Made by a program: the position numbers and the translations under genes. From Burkholderiales bacterium (GTDB taxonomy: Bacteria; Pseudomonadota; Gammaproteobacteria; Burkholderiales; Burkholderiaceae_F), in assembly GCA_020355165.1 (NCBI GenBank), contig CP070661.1, positions 219,115 to 261,189 on the forward strand: a stretch of 42,075 nt of DNA. Direction: 5' to 3'. Below the pieces are notes generated by a model. It did not search any database and was not told where the DNA came from. It worked only from the letters and a program-made list of their open reading frames with translations. Numbering within the stretch: position 1 is the first letter of the stretch; each line of letters opens with the position of its first letter. This document shows positions 11,788-22,145 of this stretch, piece by piece.

Positions 11788-12081
11788 ATGCCCCAGATCC
11801 TCTACGTCCTGATCGACTACCCGCTGCTGATCCTGGTGCCGATCGTCGTCCTTGCGGCGCTTTCGTCGGAGAGCGGCTCCAGAACGGGCTGGGCCGTCAC
11901 CGGGCTCTGGGTGCTGTACTTCGTCTACGAGCTGGGCATCAAGTACGAAGTGCTGTGCACCGACTGCATCCGGCGCACCGAGATGTACGCCGTCTACCCG
12001 CTGCTGGCGCTGGCCACCGCGGTCGCCGCGGTGCAGATCTATGTCCACTGGCGCAGTCGGACGCCGGCGCAGCGGCGCTAG
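11788..12081 (+). CDS. Small membrane protein with a CTDC motif, unknown function
   Basis: The protein has 97 residues and three hydrophobic segments (about residues 4-25, 35-50 and 67-86), a CTDC dicysteine between the second and third, and a basic C-terminus (HWRSRTPAQRR). I do not recognise the family with certainty. The codon use and well-formed helices suggest a real gene. It is convergent with lolA: its TAG stop and the lolA stop share the bases CTAG at 12078-12081, so the two genes overlap by four bases at their ends. Proximity of the cysteines to a membrane segment could mean metal or redox binding, but this is speculative. Confidence 0.6.
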   Translation: MPQILYVLIDYPLLILVPIVVLAALSSESGSRTGWAVTGLWVLYFVYELGIKYEVLCTDCIRRTEMYAVYPLLALATAVAAVQIYVHWRSRTPAQRR

Positions 12082-12707
12082 CGTTCCTCGAGCACGTCGG
12101 CCCCGGGCGGCGGCACGAAGCGAAACAGCTGCGGGTCGAGCGTGGCATTGCGCTCGAAGCGGCTGAAGGCGAGCCGCGACACCTGCCCGAAGCTGTCGGC
12201 CAGCACCATCGCCACCGGCACACTGTCGCGGAAGCCGATCTCGATCCGCTCGAACTGCGAGTCCTTCGCGCGCGGCACCGCTTGCAGCCACTCGACGCCG
12301 TCGCGCGTGCCGGCGTCGCTGACCACGAAGTCGCGCTCGAAGTCGGTGCCGCCGAACAGGATCGACGCCGGCGAGGCCGGCAGCGCGGCGGCGATCTTCC
12401 GCACGGTGACCTGGTTCAGGTCCTTGTCGTAGAGGAACAGCCGTTGCCCGTCGGCGACCAGCACCTGCTCGTACGGCGCGACATAGATCCAGCGGAACCT
12501 GCCCGGACGCTCGAAGAAGAACGTGCCAGTGGACGGCGGCGCCGCCTGCGCCGAGCCACGCGTGACCTGCTGCGTGAACTCGCCACGGGCGGTCTTCGTC
12601 TGCGCCAGGAACTCGCGCAGCGCCGCCACGGCGCTCGCCTGCGCGGGCGCCGCCGCCGCCAGCGCGAGCGCCAGCCCTCCGGCAACGGCGTTGCGCAGCG
12701 GCTTCAC
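12078..12707 (-). CDS. lolA: Outer-membrane lipoprotein carrier protein LolA
   Basis: The protein has 209 residues. LolA accepts lipoproteins released by LolCDE and carries them across the periplasm to LolB. A signal peptide spans about residues 1-25, ending in AQASA. The mature part has family hallmarks: ARGEFTQQV, a GTFFFERPGRFRWIY block (the R-P-G-x-F/R-W signature), YEQVLVADGQRLFLYDKDLNQVTVR, and SPASILFGG. It begins with GTG at 12705-12707, directly abutting the ftsK stop (TGAGTG), so translation is probably coupled to ftsK. The ftsK-lolA-rarA order is widespread in Proteobacteria. Confidence 0.95.
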   Translation of the reverse strand: MKPLRNAVAGGLALALAAAAPAQASAVAALREFLAQTKTARGEFTQQVTRGSAQAAPPSTGTFFFERPGRFRWIYVAPYEQVLVADGQRLFLYDKDLNQVTVRKIAAALPASPASILFGGTDFERDFVVSDAGTRDGVEWLQAVPRAKDSQFERIEIGFRDSVPVAMVLADSFGQVSRLAFSRFERNATLDPQLFRFVPPPGADVLEER

Positions 12708-15020
12708 TCAGCCTGCCTCGCGGTGCGGCACCAGGATCTCGCGGTTGCCGTTGCTCTGCATCGGCGAGACCATGCCGGCCTTCTCCATGTCCTCGAGCAG
12801 GCGTGCCGCGCGGTTGTAGCCGATGCGCAGGTGCCGCTGCACCAGCGAGATCGAGGCGCGACGGTTCTTCAGCACCACCTCGACCGCCTGGTCGTACAGC
12901 GGGTCGGCCTCGCCGCCGGCCTGGCCGCCCTCGGCGTCCATCTCCGCCACCTCGGGCGCCTGCAGCACGCCGTCGACGTACTGCGGCTCGCCGCGCTCCC
13001 TCAGGCTGCTGACGACGCGGTGCACCTCCGCATCGGAGACGAAGGCACCGTGCACCCGCACCGGCAGGCCGTGGCCCGGCGCCAGATACAGCATGTCGCC
13101 CTGCCCGAGCAGCGTCTCGGCACCCATCTGGTCGAGAATGGTGCGCGAGTCGACGCGGCTCGAGACCTGATAGCTGATCCGCGCCGGGATATTGGCCTTG
13201 ATCAGGCCGGTGATGACGTCGACGCTCGGCCGCTGCGTGGCGAGGATCAGGTGCATGCCGCTGGCACGCGCCTTCTGGGCGATCCGCGCGATCAGTTCCT
13301 CGACCTTCTTGCCGGTGACCATCATCAGGTCGGCCAGCTCGTCGATCACGACCACGATCATCGGCATCGGCTCCAGGGGCTCGGGATTCTCCGGCGTCAG
13401 CGAGAACGGATTGCCGATGAACTCGCCCTTGGCGCGCGCCTCCTCGATCCTCTGGTTGAAGCCGGCCAGCGAGCGCACGCCGAGCCGGCTCATGACCCGG
13501 TAGCGCCGGTCCATCTCGTGCACGCACCAGTTCAGCGCGTGTCCGGCTTCCTTCATGTCGGTCACCACCGGCGCCAGCAGGTGCGGGATGCCTTCGTAGA
13601 CCGACAGCTCGAGCATCTTCGGGTCGATCAGCAGCAGCCGGACCTGCGACGGATCGGCCTTGTACAGGACCGACAGGATCATCGCGTTGATGCCGACCGA
13701 CTTGCCCGAGCCGGTGGTGCCCGCCACCAGCAGGTGCGGCATGCGCGCCAGGTCGACCACCACCGGCTTGCCGGCGATGTCCTTGCCGAGGCCGAGCGTC
13801 AGCAGCGAGTGGCTGTCGTTGTAGGTGGCCGAGCCGAGGATCTCCGACAGCCGCACCATCTGCCGCTTGGGATTCGGCAGTTCCAGCCCCATCAGGTTCT
13901 TGCCGGGGATCGTCTCGACCACGCGGATCGACACCAGCGACAGGGCACGGGCCAGGTCCTTGGCCAGGTTGACGATCTGGCTCCCCTTCACGCCGGTGGC
14001 CGGCTCGATCTCGTAGCGGGTGATGACCGGCCCCGGGTAGGCCGCCACCACCGCCGCCTCGACGCCGAAGTCCTTCAGCTTCTTCTCGATCAGGCGTGAA
14101 GTGAACTCGAGCGTGTCGTTGGCGATCGACTCGACGTCTGGCGGCGCCTCGTCGAGCAGGTCGAGCGTCGGCAGCCGCGCGTCGGCCAGCTCGGCGAACA
14201 GCGGCACCTGCTTCTCCTTGAGCTTGCGCTCCGATGCCTTCACCCGTGCCGGCGGCCGCTCGATGTGCACCGGTACGGTCTCCTCGATCCGTTCTCGTTC
14301 CGTCTGCAGCAGGTGGTCGCGCTCCACCAGGGCGGCCTCGCCGATGGCGCGGTCCTCCTGCACCTCGCGCCGCTCGCGCAGGCGGGAGAACATCCGCTCG
14401 AAGAACACGCCGGTGCGCTCGGCCACCACCAGCCAGGAGAAGTCGAAGAACAGGCTTGCGCCCAGCGCGATGGCAGCGAGCAGCGTCAGCGTGGCGCCGG
14501 TGAAGCCGAGGCCGGCCTGCAGCGCGTCGGCCACCGCCGCGCCGAAGACTCCGCCGGCACCCTGCGGCAGGTCAGCGGCGATCCACTGCAGGCGCAGCGC
14601 CTCGAGGCCGGCGCAGCCGGCCAGCAGCACCATGAAGCCGATCGCCTGCACCCAGTCGGGCAGGCCGTGCCGGGCATAGGGCGCGTGCAGGCGTCGGAAG
14701 CCGCGCACGACCCAGGCGGCGCCGGCGATCACCACCACCCAGCTCGAATAGCCGAGCAGCATGTGCGCGACGTCGGCGACCCATGCGCCGATCCGGCCGC
14801 CGAGGTTGGCGACCGCCATCGCGGTCGAAGAGTGCGAGAACCCCGGGTCGCTGCGCGTGTAGCTGGCCAGCACCGACGCCAGCGCGACGACCGCGAGCGC
14901 ACCGACGATCCAGCGCGCCTCGGCCAGCAGGCGCCCGTGCCGCGTCGGCTCCGGCGCTGCCGCCTGGCCGCGACCGCCGCGGCGGCGCAGCGGCTCGCCG
15001 GGCTCTGTCCTGTGATTCAA
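12708..15020 (-). CDS. ftsK: DNA translocase FtsK
   Basis: FtsK anchors at the division septum and pumps DNA so that dif sites are resolved by XerCD. With the TTG start at 15018-15020 the protein has 770 residues, the usual length for the short-linker FtsK. The N-terminal third has four membrane segments (about 37-55, 85-107, 125-145, 172-200). The linker is short. The motor domain carries Walker A GTTGSGKS (residues 434-441), Walker [16 protein letters not shown], and [19 protein letters not shown]. The last 65 residues form the gamma winged helix ([24 protein letters not shown]) that reads KOPS. The start is uncertain: no in-frame ATG lies near the conserved N-terminus and no strong ribosome binding site is visible, so TTG is the best available choice. 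Confidence 0.95.
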   Translation of the reverse strand: MNHRTEPGEPLRRRGGRGQAAAPEPTRHGRLLAEARWIVGALAVVALASVLASYTRSDPGFSHSSTAMAVANLGGRIGAWVADVAHMLLGYSSWVVVIAGAAWVVRGFRRLHAPYARHGLPDWVQAIGFMVLLAGCAGLEALRLQWIAADLPQGAGGVFGAAVADALQAGLGFTGATLTLLAAIALGASLFFDFSWLVVAERTGVFFERMFSRLRERREVQEDRAIGEAALVERDHLLQTERERIEETVPVHIERPPARVKASERKLKEKQVPLFAELADARLPTLDLLDEAPPDVESIANDTLEFTSRLIEKKLKDFGVEAAVVAAYPGPVITRYEIEPATGVKGSQIVNLAKDLARALSLVSIRVVETIPGKNLMGLELPNPKRQMVRLSEILGSATYNDSHSLLTLGLGKDIAGKPVVVDLARMPHLLVAGTTGSGKSVGINAMILSVLYKADPSQVRLLLIDPKMLELSVYEGIPHLLAPVVTDMKEAGHALNWCVHEMDRRYRVMSRLGVRSLAGFNQRIEEARAKGEFIGNPFSLTPENPEPLEPMPMIVVVIDELADLMMVTGKKVEELIARIAQKARASGMHLILATQRPSVDVITGLIKANIPARISYQVSSRVDSRTILDQMGAETLLGQGDMLYLAPGHGLPVRVHGAFVSDAEVHRVVSSLRERGEPQYVDGVLQAPEVAEMDAEGGQAGGEADPLYDQAVEVVLKNRRASISLVQRHLRIGYNRAARLLEDMEKAGMVSPMQSNGNREILVPHREAG

Positions 15021-15197
15021 AGCGGGCTGCTCAGGGTGCGCGAATGAGCGGCGATTATAGGTTTGGCTGGCCCGGCCGCCGGGCGGCGGCGCCGGCCGGG
15101 GGACAGAGAAGCCGCTTCGTCGCCCGTGCGGCGGTTTCACGCCCACCGGGCATCGGTTCGTCGCCCGCCGTTGCGCCGCCCCGCCACCTTGCCGACA

Positions 15198-16364
15198 ATG
15201 TCCCGCATGGACGGCCCCACCCTGCCTGCCTGGCCGGCGCTGTGCTACCGGCCGCTGACCGCGCGCATGGCGTTCGCGCGCATCTTCAACCTGCGCACCG
15301 TCGCCGCGGTGTTCTATTTCTGCCTGGCCGTCGCCATCGGCCGCATGCTGATGGACCTGCAGTATCAGGCTCTCGGCGAGTGGGCGATGTCGACGCTGCG
15401 CTTCGTGCGGCAGAACCTGATCAGCGGATTGCTGCTGCTGGCGACGATCGCCTTGGCCGACAGCGTCGCCACCGCGCGGCGGCTGCGACGTCGCCCGGCC
15501 CTCGCGGCTGGCGTGCTGCTGGCCGCGGCCGGCTCGGCTGCCGCCGTCGTGCTGCGCGTCTGGGTGTACGGCAGCGGTATCTCCCTCGCCGAGGAACCGG
15601 CCTACCTGACGGGGATCTGGCTGACCTGGACGCTGCTCGGCTCCCTCGCCTACGCGCTGTTCTATCTGACGCGCGAAGACGAGCAGCAGCGGCAGATGCT
15701 GTGCGACGCCGAATGCGCCGATCAGACCCTGACGGCGCAGATGCTGCAGGCCAGGCTGTCGGCGCTGCAGGCGCAGATCGAGCCGCACTTCCTGTTCAAC
15801 ACGCTGGCCAACGTGCGGCGGCTGTACGAGACCACGCCCGAGCGCGGCCGCGAGATGCTTTCCTGCCTGATCGCTTACCTGCGCGCGGCGCTGCCGTCGA
15901 TGCGCAGCGCCGAGTCGTCGCTCGGACGCGAGCTCGACCTGGCACGCTCGTTCCTGACCATCCTGCGGATGCGCATGGGCGAGCGCCTGCAGTTCTCCAT
16001 TTCGGCCGAGGCGGGCCTGCTCGACGCGGCGATGCCGCCGATGGTGCTGCCGACGCTGGTGGAGAACGCGGTCAAGCACGGCCTCGGGCCGCTGCCCGAG
16101 GGCGGCCGCATCGACATCCGCGCGCACCGCCGCGGCGACGATCTTCTGATCGAGGTGCTCGATACCGGCGTCGGATTCACCGCGGCCAAGGGTAGCGGCG
16201 TCGGGCTGGCCAATACGCGCTCGCGGCTGGCCGGCCTGTATGGCTCGCGTGCCTCGCTGCAGTTGTCTGCCGGCGCTCCACGCGGCGTGGTCGCGACCCT
16301 CAGGCTGCCGCTTGGCGGCGCCGGCGCGGCCGGCGATCTGGCGATGAGCGCGAGGGCGGCATGA
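15198..16364 (+). CDS. LytS/AlgZ-type sensor histidine kinase (catalytically complete)
   Basis: The protein has 388 residues. The N-terminal part holds about four membrane segments (roughly 32-52, 70-90, 104-122, 136-157) with short loops and no large periplasmic domain. A His_kinase (PF06580-type) domain follows, with H-box [11 protein letters not shown] (phosphoacceptor H197), N-box LVENAVKHG (N290), G1 DTGVGF (322-327) and G2 [13 protein letters not shown]. All catalytic motifs are intact. It should autophosphorylate and pass phosphate to the LytTR regulator encoded two genes downstream. The start is the ATG at 15198, where the hydrophilic leader begins; upstream codons look non-coding. 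The stop overlaps the start of the next gene (ATGA), so the two are coupled. The signal sensed is unknown. Confidence 0.85.
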   Translation: MSRMDGPTLPAWPALCYRPLTARMAFARIFNLRTVAAVFYFCLAVAIGRMLMDLQYQALGEWAMSTLRFVRQNLISGLLLLATIALADSVATARRLRRRPALAAGVLLAAAGSAAAVVLRVWVYGSGISLAEEPAYLTGIWLTWTLLGSLAYALFYLTREDEQQRQMLCDAECADQTLTAQMLQARLSALQAQIEPHFLFNTLANVRRLYETTPERGREMLSCLIAYLRAALPSMRSAESSLGRELDLARSFLTILRMRMGERLQFSISAEAGLLDAAMPPMVLPTLVENAVKHGLGPLPEGGRIDIRAHRRGDDLLIEVLDTGVGFTAAKGSGVGLANTRSRLAGLYGSRASLQLSAGAPRGVVATLRLPLGGAGAAGDLAMSARAA

Positions 16365-17512
16365 GCACGGTCAGCCTGCCGACCGAGTCGCGGCCCGCCT
16401 GGCGGGATGCCGCCGCCCATGCCTGGCGCAGCGTGCGGGACACACCGGCGCGCCGATGGCTGATCGCGCTGGCCATTGGGCTGCTGCTCACGCTGGTCTC
16501 ACTGCCGCACCGCCTGCAGATGTTCGAGCAGGTGGGCTGGCACCCGGTGCAGGCACCGGTGCAGCTGGCACTGCCGATGCTCGTGTCGCTGATCATGTTC
16601 GTCGGCTGGCTGCTGGCCGACGCCGGCAGTGACGGCTGGCGGGACCGCACGACGCGCTTCGTCTACGCGCTGCTCGGCACCGGCGCCGTGGCGGCGGTGG
16701 CGGGTGTAGGCGTGTGGCACCTCGCGGGAGGTGCCGAATTCCTTGCGCAGATGGCCGCCGCCAAAGGCAAGGACCCGCCGGCGCTGTCGCTGATGCTGGC
16801 GGGCGAGTACGTCAACATCGTGCTGCTTGGCGGCATCATCTACGCCGTGTTGGAGATGGCGCAGCGGCGCAGCCGGACGCAGCGCGATTTCGAGCAGGCG
16901 CTGCGCCGGCGCAGCTCACTCGAACACCAGCTGCTCGAATCGAGGCTGGCGGCGATGCAGGCGCAGGTCGAACCGCGATTCCTGTTCGACACGCTGGTCG
17001 ACATCGAGGCGCTGTACGAGAAGGATGCGCAGCGCGCCGCCACCAACCTCGACCGGCTGATCACCTTCCTGCGCGCAGCGCTGCCGCGACTGCGCGAGAC
17101 CGGCTCGACCATGGAGGCCGAACTGGAACTGGTTCGGGCCTACCTCGACGTCGTCACCGCGGTGCACGGCGGGCGGCCGACGCTGACGGTGGCGCTGGCC
17201 GAGGGATGCGGCCAGTGCCGCTTCTATCCGATGCTGCTGCTGCCGCTGATCCAGCGCGCCGTCCGTCATCCGTCCGGGACGCTGCCGGAGAGCATCGCGA
17301 TCGACGTTCGCCGCGACGGCGGCGAGGCCGTCATCGCGCTGCGCCTCGATCTGGCCGGCGGCTGCACCGACGATCCCGAGCTGGCCCGTGTGCGCGAGCG
17401 GCTCGCCGGCCTGTACGGCGACTCGGCCCGGCTCGATTGCGTCGAAGCCGACGGCCAAGGCACCTTGCTGAGCCTGCGCATCCCGGCCAACGGCGCGGCA
17501 GCGACGCGATGA
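16361..17512 (+). CDS. LytS/AlgZ-type kinase-like protein lacking catalytic residues (pseudokinase)
   Basis: The 383-residue protein has the same plan as its upstream neighbour: about four membrane segments (33-50, 66-88, 98-120, 143-165), then a PF06580-type region. Every catalytic motif is altered. The phosphoacceptor histidine of EPHFLFN is arginine (VEPRFLFD, R206, codon 16976-16978). The N-box ENAVKHG has become QRAVRHP (298-304). The G1 motif DTGxGF is DLAGGC (330-335), and the G2 glycines are missing before [14 protein letters not shown]. The fold-maintaining residues around them are kept, and the frame is intact over its full length, so it is not simply a decaying gene. It probably acts as a non-enzymatic partner, for example in a heterodimer with the upstream kinase. 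ATGA overlaps join it to both neighbours. Confidence 0.8.
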   Translation: MSTVSLPTESRPAWRDAAAHAWRSVRDTPARRWLIALAIGLLLTLVSLPHRLQMFEQVGWHPVQAPVQLALPMLVSLIMFVGWLLADAGSDGWRDRTTRFVYALLGTGAVAAVAGVGVWHLAGGAEFLAQMAAAKGKDPPALSLMLAGEYVNIVLLGGIIYAVLEMAQRRSRTQRDFEQALRRRSSLEHQLLESRLAAMQAQVEPRFLFDTLVDIEALYEKDAQRAATNLDRLITFLRAALPRLRETGSTMEAELELVRAYLDVVTAVHGGRPTLTVALAEGCGQCRFYPMLLLPLIQRAVRHPSGTLPESIAIDVRRDGGEAVIALRLDLAGGCTDDPELARVRERLAGLYGDSARLDCVEADGQGTLLSLRIPANGAAATR

Positions 17513-18252
17513 ACGCCACCGCCATCGTCGCCGAGGACGAGGCGACACTGCGTCAGCAGCTGGTCGAGCAGCTGGGCCAGCTGTGGCCCGAGCTCACCAT
17601 CGTCGCCGAGGCGGCCGACGGCATCGCCGCGCTGCGCCTGATGGGCGAGCACCAGCCGGACATCCTGTTCCTCGACATCCAGATGCCGGGCGCCACCGGG
17701 CTCGAGGTGGCACGCCAGGTCAGCGGCCGCAGCCGCGTGGTGTTCGTCACCGCCTACGACGAGCACGCGGTGGCCGCTTTCGAGCAGGGCGCGGTCGACT
17801 ACGTGCTGAAGCCGATCTCCGCCGCCCGCCTGTTCACCACCGTCACCCGGCTCAAGGAACGGCTCGGCAGCCCGCCGCCGCGGCTCGACGCGGTGCTGCC
17901 GGCGGTCGCCCCGGCGGCGCCGAAGAGCTACCTGCGCTGGATCAATGCCTCGGTCGGTCAGAATCTGCGGCTGGTCACGGTCGACGAGATCGTCTACTTC
18001 CAGGCCGACAACAAGTACACGCGCGTGGTCACCGCCGACGGCGAGGCGCTGATCCGCAAGCCGCTGAAGGAGCTGGCCGAGGAGCTCGACCCGAACCAGT
18101 TCTGGCAGATCCACCGTTCGACGATGGTCAACGTCGGCAGCATCGCCGGCGCCACGCGCGACTTCCGCGGCCGCATGCTGATCAAGCTGAAGGGACGCAG
18201 CGAGACGCTGCAGGTCTCCGACACCTACACCCACCTGTTCCGGCAGATGTAG
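17509..18252 (+). CDS. LytTR-family response regulator (AlgR/LytR type)
   Basis: The protein has 247 residues. The receiver domain (1-120) has the acidic pair D10/E11, phosphoacceptor D56 in ILFLDIQMPG, T81 in VFVTAYDEHAV, and K101 in DYVLKPIS. A Pro/Ala linker leads to a LytTR DNA-binding domain (about 140-245) with the typical IVYFQADNKYTRVVT, FWQIHRSTMVNV and RGRMLIKLKG segments. It should bind direct-repeat promoter sites when phosphorylated by the kinase encoded at 15198-16364. Its start overlaps the stop of the kinase-like gene (ATGA at 17509-17512), completing a tightly coupled three-gene operon. Target genes are not visible in the window. Confidence 0.92.
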   Translation: MNATAIVAEDEATLRQQLVEQLGQLWPELTIVAEAADGIAALRLMGEHQPDILFLDIQMPGATGLEVARQVSGRSRVVFVTAYDEHAVAAFEQGAVDYVLKPISAARLFTTVTRLKERLGSPPPRLDAVLPAVAPAAPKSYLRWINASVGQNLRLVTVDEIVYFQADNKYTRVVTADGEALIRKPLKELAEELDPNQFWQIHRSTMVNVGSIAGATRDFRGRMLIKLKGRSETLQVSDTYTHLFRQM

Positions 18253-18350
18253 CCGCGGTCGCGGCCGGCGCACCTGCTCGCGAACGCCGCCCGCCGGGTT
18301 CGCGCCCGGAAGCGGTACGCCGCCGTCTCGCGGCGCTGCGGCGGCCGGGC

Positions 18351-19706
18351 TCAGCCGAAGAAGCGCGGCGCGGCCGGCGCGTCAGCCAGCTTCCAGATCG
18401 CGGCGATCGCGGCTGCCATCTGCGACCTCGAGACGACGCCGCCGAACTCGGCCAGCCGATAGGCCTTGTCCTCGAGCTCGGCGCGCGACAGCGTGTTGCC
18501 CGGGTCGCCCTTCGGCTCGTCGACCCGGCCATGCAGCGCGCGCCCGTCGGTCGTGTGCACCGTCACCTTGCCGATCCAGCGCGCCGGATAGGCACGGTCG
18601 ACCTCCGGGTCGAGCTGCATCGCCACCTTGTCGCGGAAGGCCGCCACCGCGCGGTCGTCGAGCACGGTCTCGAACTCGTCGAGCCCCGCCGAATGCCGCA
18701 GCGCGATCAGCGCCAGCACGGTGCCCATCGAGAACTTGGACTGGTGCACGGTGCGCGGCTCGACCACCGGGCCAAGTACGTCGATCGCGCCCTGGTGCAC
18801 GTGCGCGACGACGCGGTCGATCGAACCTGCCGACAGTCCGTGCTCCCTCACCACCTGCTGCAGCGCGTCGGCTGCCGGATGGGTATGCCGGCACGAGGCG
18901 TGGTACTTGAACGAAGTCTCGACCAGTGCCCAGCGGCTGCCGAGCCGATCGGTGAGCCGCGCTGGATCGGCATCACTCGACATGCCGGCGGCCATGCCCT
19001 GTGCGCCGTCGAGGATGCGCGCCGCGCCCGTGAAGCCTTCGCGCGCGAGGTAGGCAGAGGCAAGGCCGGCCGTCGATGCATGCGCGGTGTGCAGCTGCTT
19101 CGAGTCCGCACCGTCGCGCAGGAACTCCCACAGCCCGGCCGCCTGCGTGCCGGCCGAGCCGAAGGCGTGCCCCATCTGCGTCGCGCCGAGCCGCAGCACG
19201 CGGCCGGTCGCCGCCGCCGCCGCCAGCGGGCCGGCGGTGCCGGTCGTGTGGAACACCTTGTAGTGCGAGCGGCCGAGAAACTCGCCGACACGGATGCCCA
19301 CCTCGTAGCCGGCGACGACTGCCGCCAGCAGTTCGCCTCCCGGACAGCCCACGGCCTGCGCGGCCGCCAGCGCCGGCGGGAACACCACCGTGGCCGGGTG
19401 AAACACCGAGGCGTTGTGCACATCGTCCTGCTCGACGACATGCGAGGCGGCGGCGTTGACCATCGCCGCGAAATACGGCGACGTGTTCCGGCGCGCGATC
19501 AGCACCTGCGACGCACCGTCGCCCGGTCCCATGGCCCGGGCAAAGCGCTCGACCGCCAGGACCTGCCGCGCCCGTGCGCCGGCCACCGTCGAGGCCAGCC
19601 AGTCGAGCATCAGGTCCTCGGCCCGGCGCAGTACGGTCGGCGGAATGTCCTCGAAGCGCAAGCCGGCGGCGAACGCCGCCAACCGCGCGCCCGGATCAGC
19701 CGTCAT
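18351..19706 (-). CDS. MmgE/PrpD family protein
   Basis: The protein has 451 residues, the normal family size. MmgE/PrpD enzymes include 2-methylcitrate dehydratase, cis-aconitate decarboxylase and other dehydratase or isomerase-like enzymes. Family features are LMLDWLASTVAGA near the N-terminus, NAAASHVVEQDDVHNASVFHP, GYEVGIRVGEFLG, FHTTGTAGPLAAAAA, YHASCRHTHPAADAL, and the HQSKFSMGTVLALIAL block. No prpB, prpC or acnM gene is adjacent, so 2-methylcitrate dehydratase activity is not supported. Many Betaproteobacteria carry several such stand-alone paralogues of unknown substrate. I chose the ATG at 19704-19706 because a strong GGAGGAGG ribosome binding site lies just upstream. It is divergent from trxB and convergent with the LytTR regulator. 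Confidence 0.85.
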   Translation of the reverse strand: MTADPGARLAAFAAGLRFEDIPPTVLRRAEDLMLDWLASTVAGARARQVLAVERFARAMGPGDGASQVLIARRNTSPYFAAMVNAAASHVVEQDDVHNASVFHPATVVFPPALAAAQAVGCPGGELLAAVVAGYEVGIRVGEFLGRSHYKVFHTTGTAGPLAAAAATGRVLRLGATQMGHAFGSAGTQAAGLWEFLRDGADSKQLHTAHASTAGLASAYLAREGFTGAARILDGAQGMAAGMSSDADPARLTDRLGSRWALVETSFKYHASCRHTHPAADALQQVVREHGLSAGSIDRVVAHVHQGAIDVLGPVVEPRTVHQSKFSMGTVLALIALRHSAGLDEFETVLDDRAVAAFRDKVAMQLDPEVDRAYPARWIGKVTVHTTDGRALHGRVDEPKGDPGNTLSRAELEDKAYRLAEFGGVVSRSQMAAAIAAIWKLADAPAAPRFFG

Positions 19707-19807
19707 CTCCTCCTCCAGGTGGCGAATCGGCCGCGCCCGCGACGGCGACGCGCGGCGGCGCAAGTATGGACGCGTTTGCCGCCGCAGGCTGGCTCGCCTG
19801 CCGCACC

Positions 19808-19813
19808 TATAAT
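19808..19813 (+). promoter_or_regulatory. Probable -10 element of trxB
   Basis: TATAAT stands out in GC-rich sequence 34 nt before the trxB ATG. No good -35 hexamer is present at 16-18 nt, so an activator or a different sigma factor may be needed. The following stretch (GTTCCC, then GTCGCTGAAC) recurs behind the nrdJ -10 candidate. Confidence 0.5.
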
Positions 19814-19834
19814 TTCCGTTCCCTCCGTCGCTGA

Positions 19835-20833
<999 letters not shown>

Positions 20834-20842
20834 GCCGCTGCC

Positions 20843-21493
20843 ATGACGCAGCGGCACAAGCACTTCGCCGCGCTCGACGAACTGCGCACCCGGCTGCAGC
20901 AGCAGGCGGGCGAGCGGGAGGCGGCCGAGGCCGCCCGGCGCGCGGCCGAGACGAGGCGGCACCTGGCAGCCAGCGAGTTCAGCGAGGCGGTCAGGGACGT
21001 CACCCCGCTCGCCGGAAGCCCGCGCGCCGAGCACCGCCGCAGGCCGCACCCGCCGCAGCCGCTCAGCCGGCAGCGCGACGACCGGCAGGTGCTTGCCGAG
21101 TCGGTCTCCGAGGACATCGACCACGAATCGCTGCTCGACACCGACGAATCGCTGTCGTACCGCGCGCCCGGCATCGGCCCCGACGTGCTGCGACGGCTGC
21201 GGCGCGGCGAATGGAGCATCCAGGCGCAGATCGACCTGCACGGCCACCGCGTCGACGAGGCGCGCGAGGCGCTGGCCGAGTTCCTGCGCGAGTCGATCAA
21301 GCGCGGCCGGCGCTGCGTGCGGGTGGTGCACGGCAAGGGCCTCGGTTCGCTGGGCAAGGTGCCGGTGCTCAGGGGCAAGGTGCGCGGCTGGCTGGCGCAG
21401 CGCGACGAGGTGCTTGCCTTCTGCCAGGCACGTGCTGCCGATGGCGGTTCCGGCGCGGTGATGGTGCTGCTGCGGCCATCGTCGGCGAAGTAG
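20843..21493 (+). CDS. Smr/MutS-family domain protein (putative endonuclease)
   Basis: The protein has 216 residues. The C-terminal half (about 110-212) is an Smr domain with the core motifs QIDLHGHRVDEAREAL (IDLHG 130-134) and VVHGKGLGS (HGKG 163-166), as in the SmrA/SmrB nickases. SmrB-type proteins cleave mRNA at collided ribosomes, while other Smr domains nick DNA. The N-terminal 110 residues are a charged coiled-coil-like region (QQQAGEREAAEAARRAAE) and a linker of low complexity. It starts nine bases after the trxB stop and is probably co-transcribed with it. I cannot tell which Smr subclass this is from sequence alone. Confidence 0.88.
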   Translation: MTQRHKHFAALDELRTRLQQQAGEREAAEAARRAAETRRHLAASEFSEAVRDVTPLAGSPRAEHRRRPHPPQPLSRQRDDRQVLAESVSEDIDHESLLDTDESLSYRAPGIGPDVLRRLRRGEWSIQAQIDLHGHRVDEAREALAEFLRESIKRGRRCVRVVHGKGLGSLGKVPVLRGKVRGWLAQRDEVLAFCQARAADGGSGAVMVLLRPSSAK

Positions 21494-21500
21494 GCGGCCC

Positions 21501-22115
21501 ATGCGCGCCGAGCAGGCGGTCGTGCCGGCGATCGAGTTCGTCGCCGTGCTGGCCGCCGCCTTTTCCGGCTTCGCCGAAGCGCGCAACAAGAAGATGGACC
21601 CGGTCGGCGTCTTCACGGTCGCCTTCGTCACCGCCTTCGGCGGCGGCACGCTGCGCGACGTGCTGCTCGACCGGCGGCCGTTCTTCTGGGTCGAGCACCA
21701 GCTCTACGTCGTCCTGATCCTGGTGCTGACGCTGATCGCGACGCCGACGATGCGACTGGCGCAGCGGGTGGTGCCGACGACGCTGTTCGTGGTCGCCGAC
21801 GCCATCGGGCTGGGCCTGTTCTCGATCGCCGGCGTCTCGGTGGCACGCGAGCTCGGTTCGCCGCCGATCATCGCGGCAATGATGGGCGTGGTCACCGGCG
21901 TGTTCGGCGGCGTGCTGCGCGACGTGATCCTGAACGAAGTGCCGATGGTGCTGCGCGACGGCAAGCCGTACGCCCTGGCGGCGCTGGCCGGCTGCGTGTT
22001 CTTCCTGCTCATCGTCGACACGGTGATGCCGGCGTCGATGGCCACCTGGGTGGCAGCGGTGCTGGTCGTCGCCGTGCGGCTGATCGCCTGGCGCTGGAAC
22101 TGGACCGTTCGCTGA
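21501..22115 (+). CDS. Trimeric intracellular cation (TRIC) channel-family protein (UPF0126)
   Basis: The protein has 204 residues and about six to seven membrane helices arranged as two inverted three-helix repeats. Each repeat carries the family signature: FSGFAEARNKKMDPVGVFTVAFVTAFGGGTLRDVLL in the first and the IAGVSVARELG to GVFGGVLRDVIL stretch in the second. Prokaryotic TRIC proteins are potassium-permeable channels of uncertain physiological role. The gene begins seven bases after the Smr stop and is probably the last gene of the trxB transcript. It is convergent with the PanE-type gene, 30 nt away. Confidence 0.92.
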   Translation: MRAEQAVVPAIEFVAVLAAAFSGFAEARNKKMDPVGVFTVAFVTAFGGGTLRDVLLDRRPFFWVEHQLYVVLILVLTLIATPTMRLAQRVVPTTLFVVADAIGLGLFSIAGVSVARELGSPPIIAAMMGVVTGVFGGVLRDVILNEVPMVLRDGKPYALAALAGCVFFLLIVDTVMPASMATWVAAVLVVAVRLIAWRWNWTVR

Positions 22116-22145
22116 GCAGCGGCGACGGCAGCCGCCGGCGGCCGG

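Noticed and set aside
15021..16127. Upstream extension of the ftsK reading frame to 16127
   Set aside because: It runs antisense to the first kinase gene and is unlike FtsK; conserved FtsK sequence begins near 15020.
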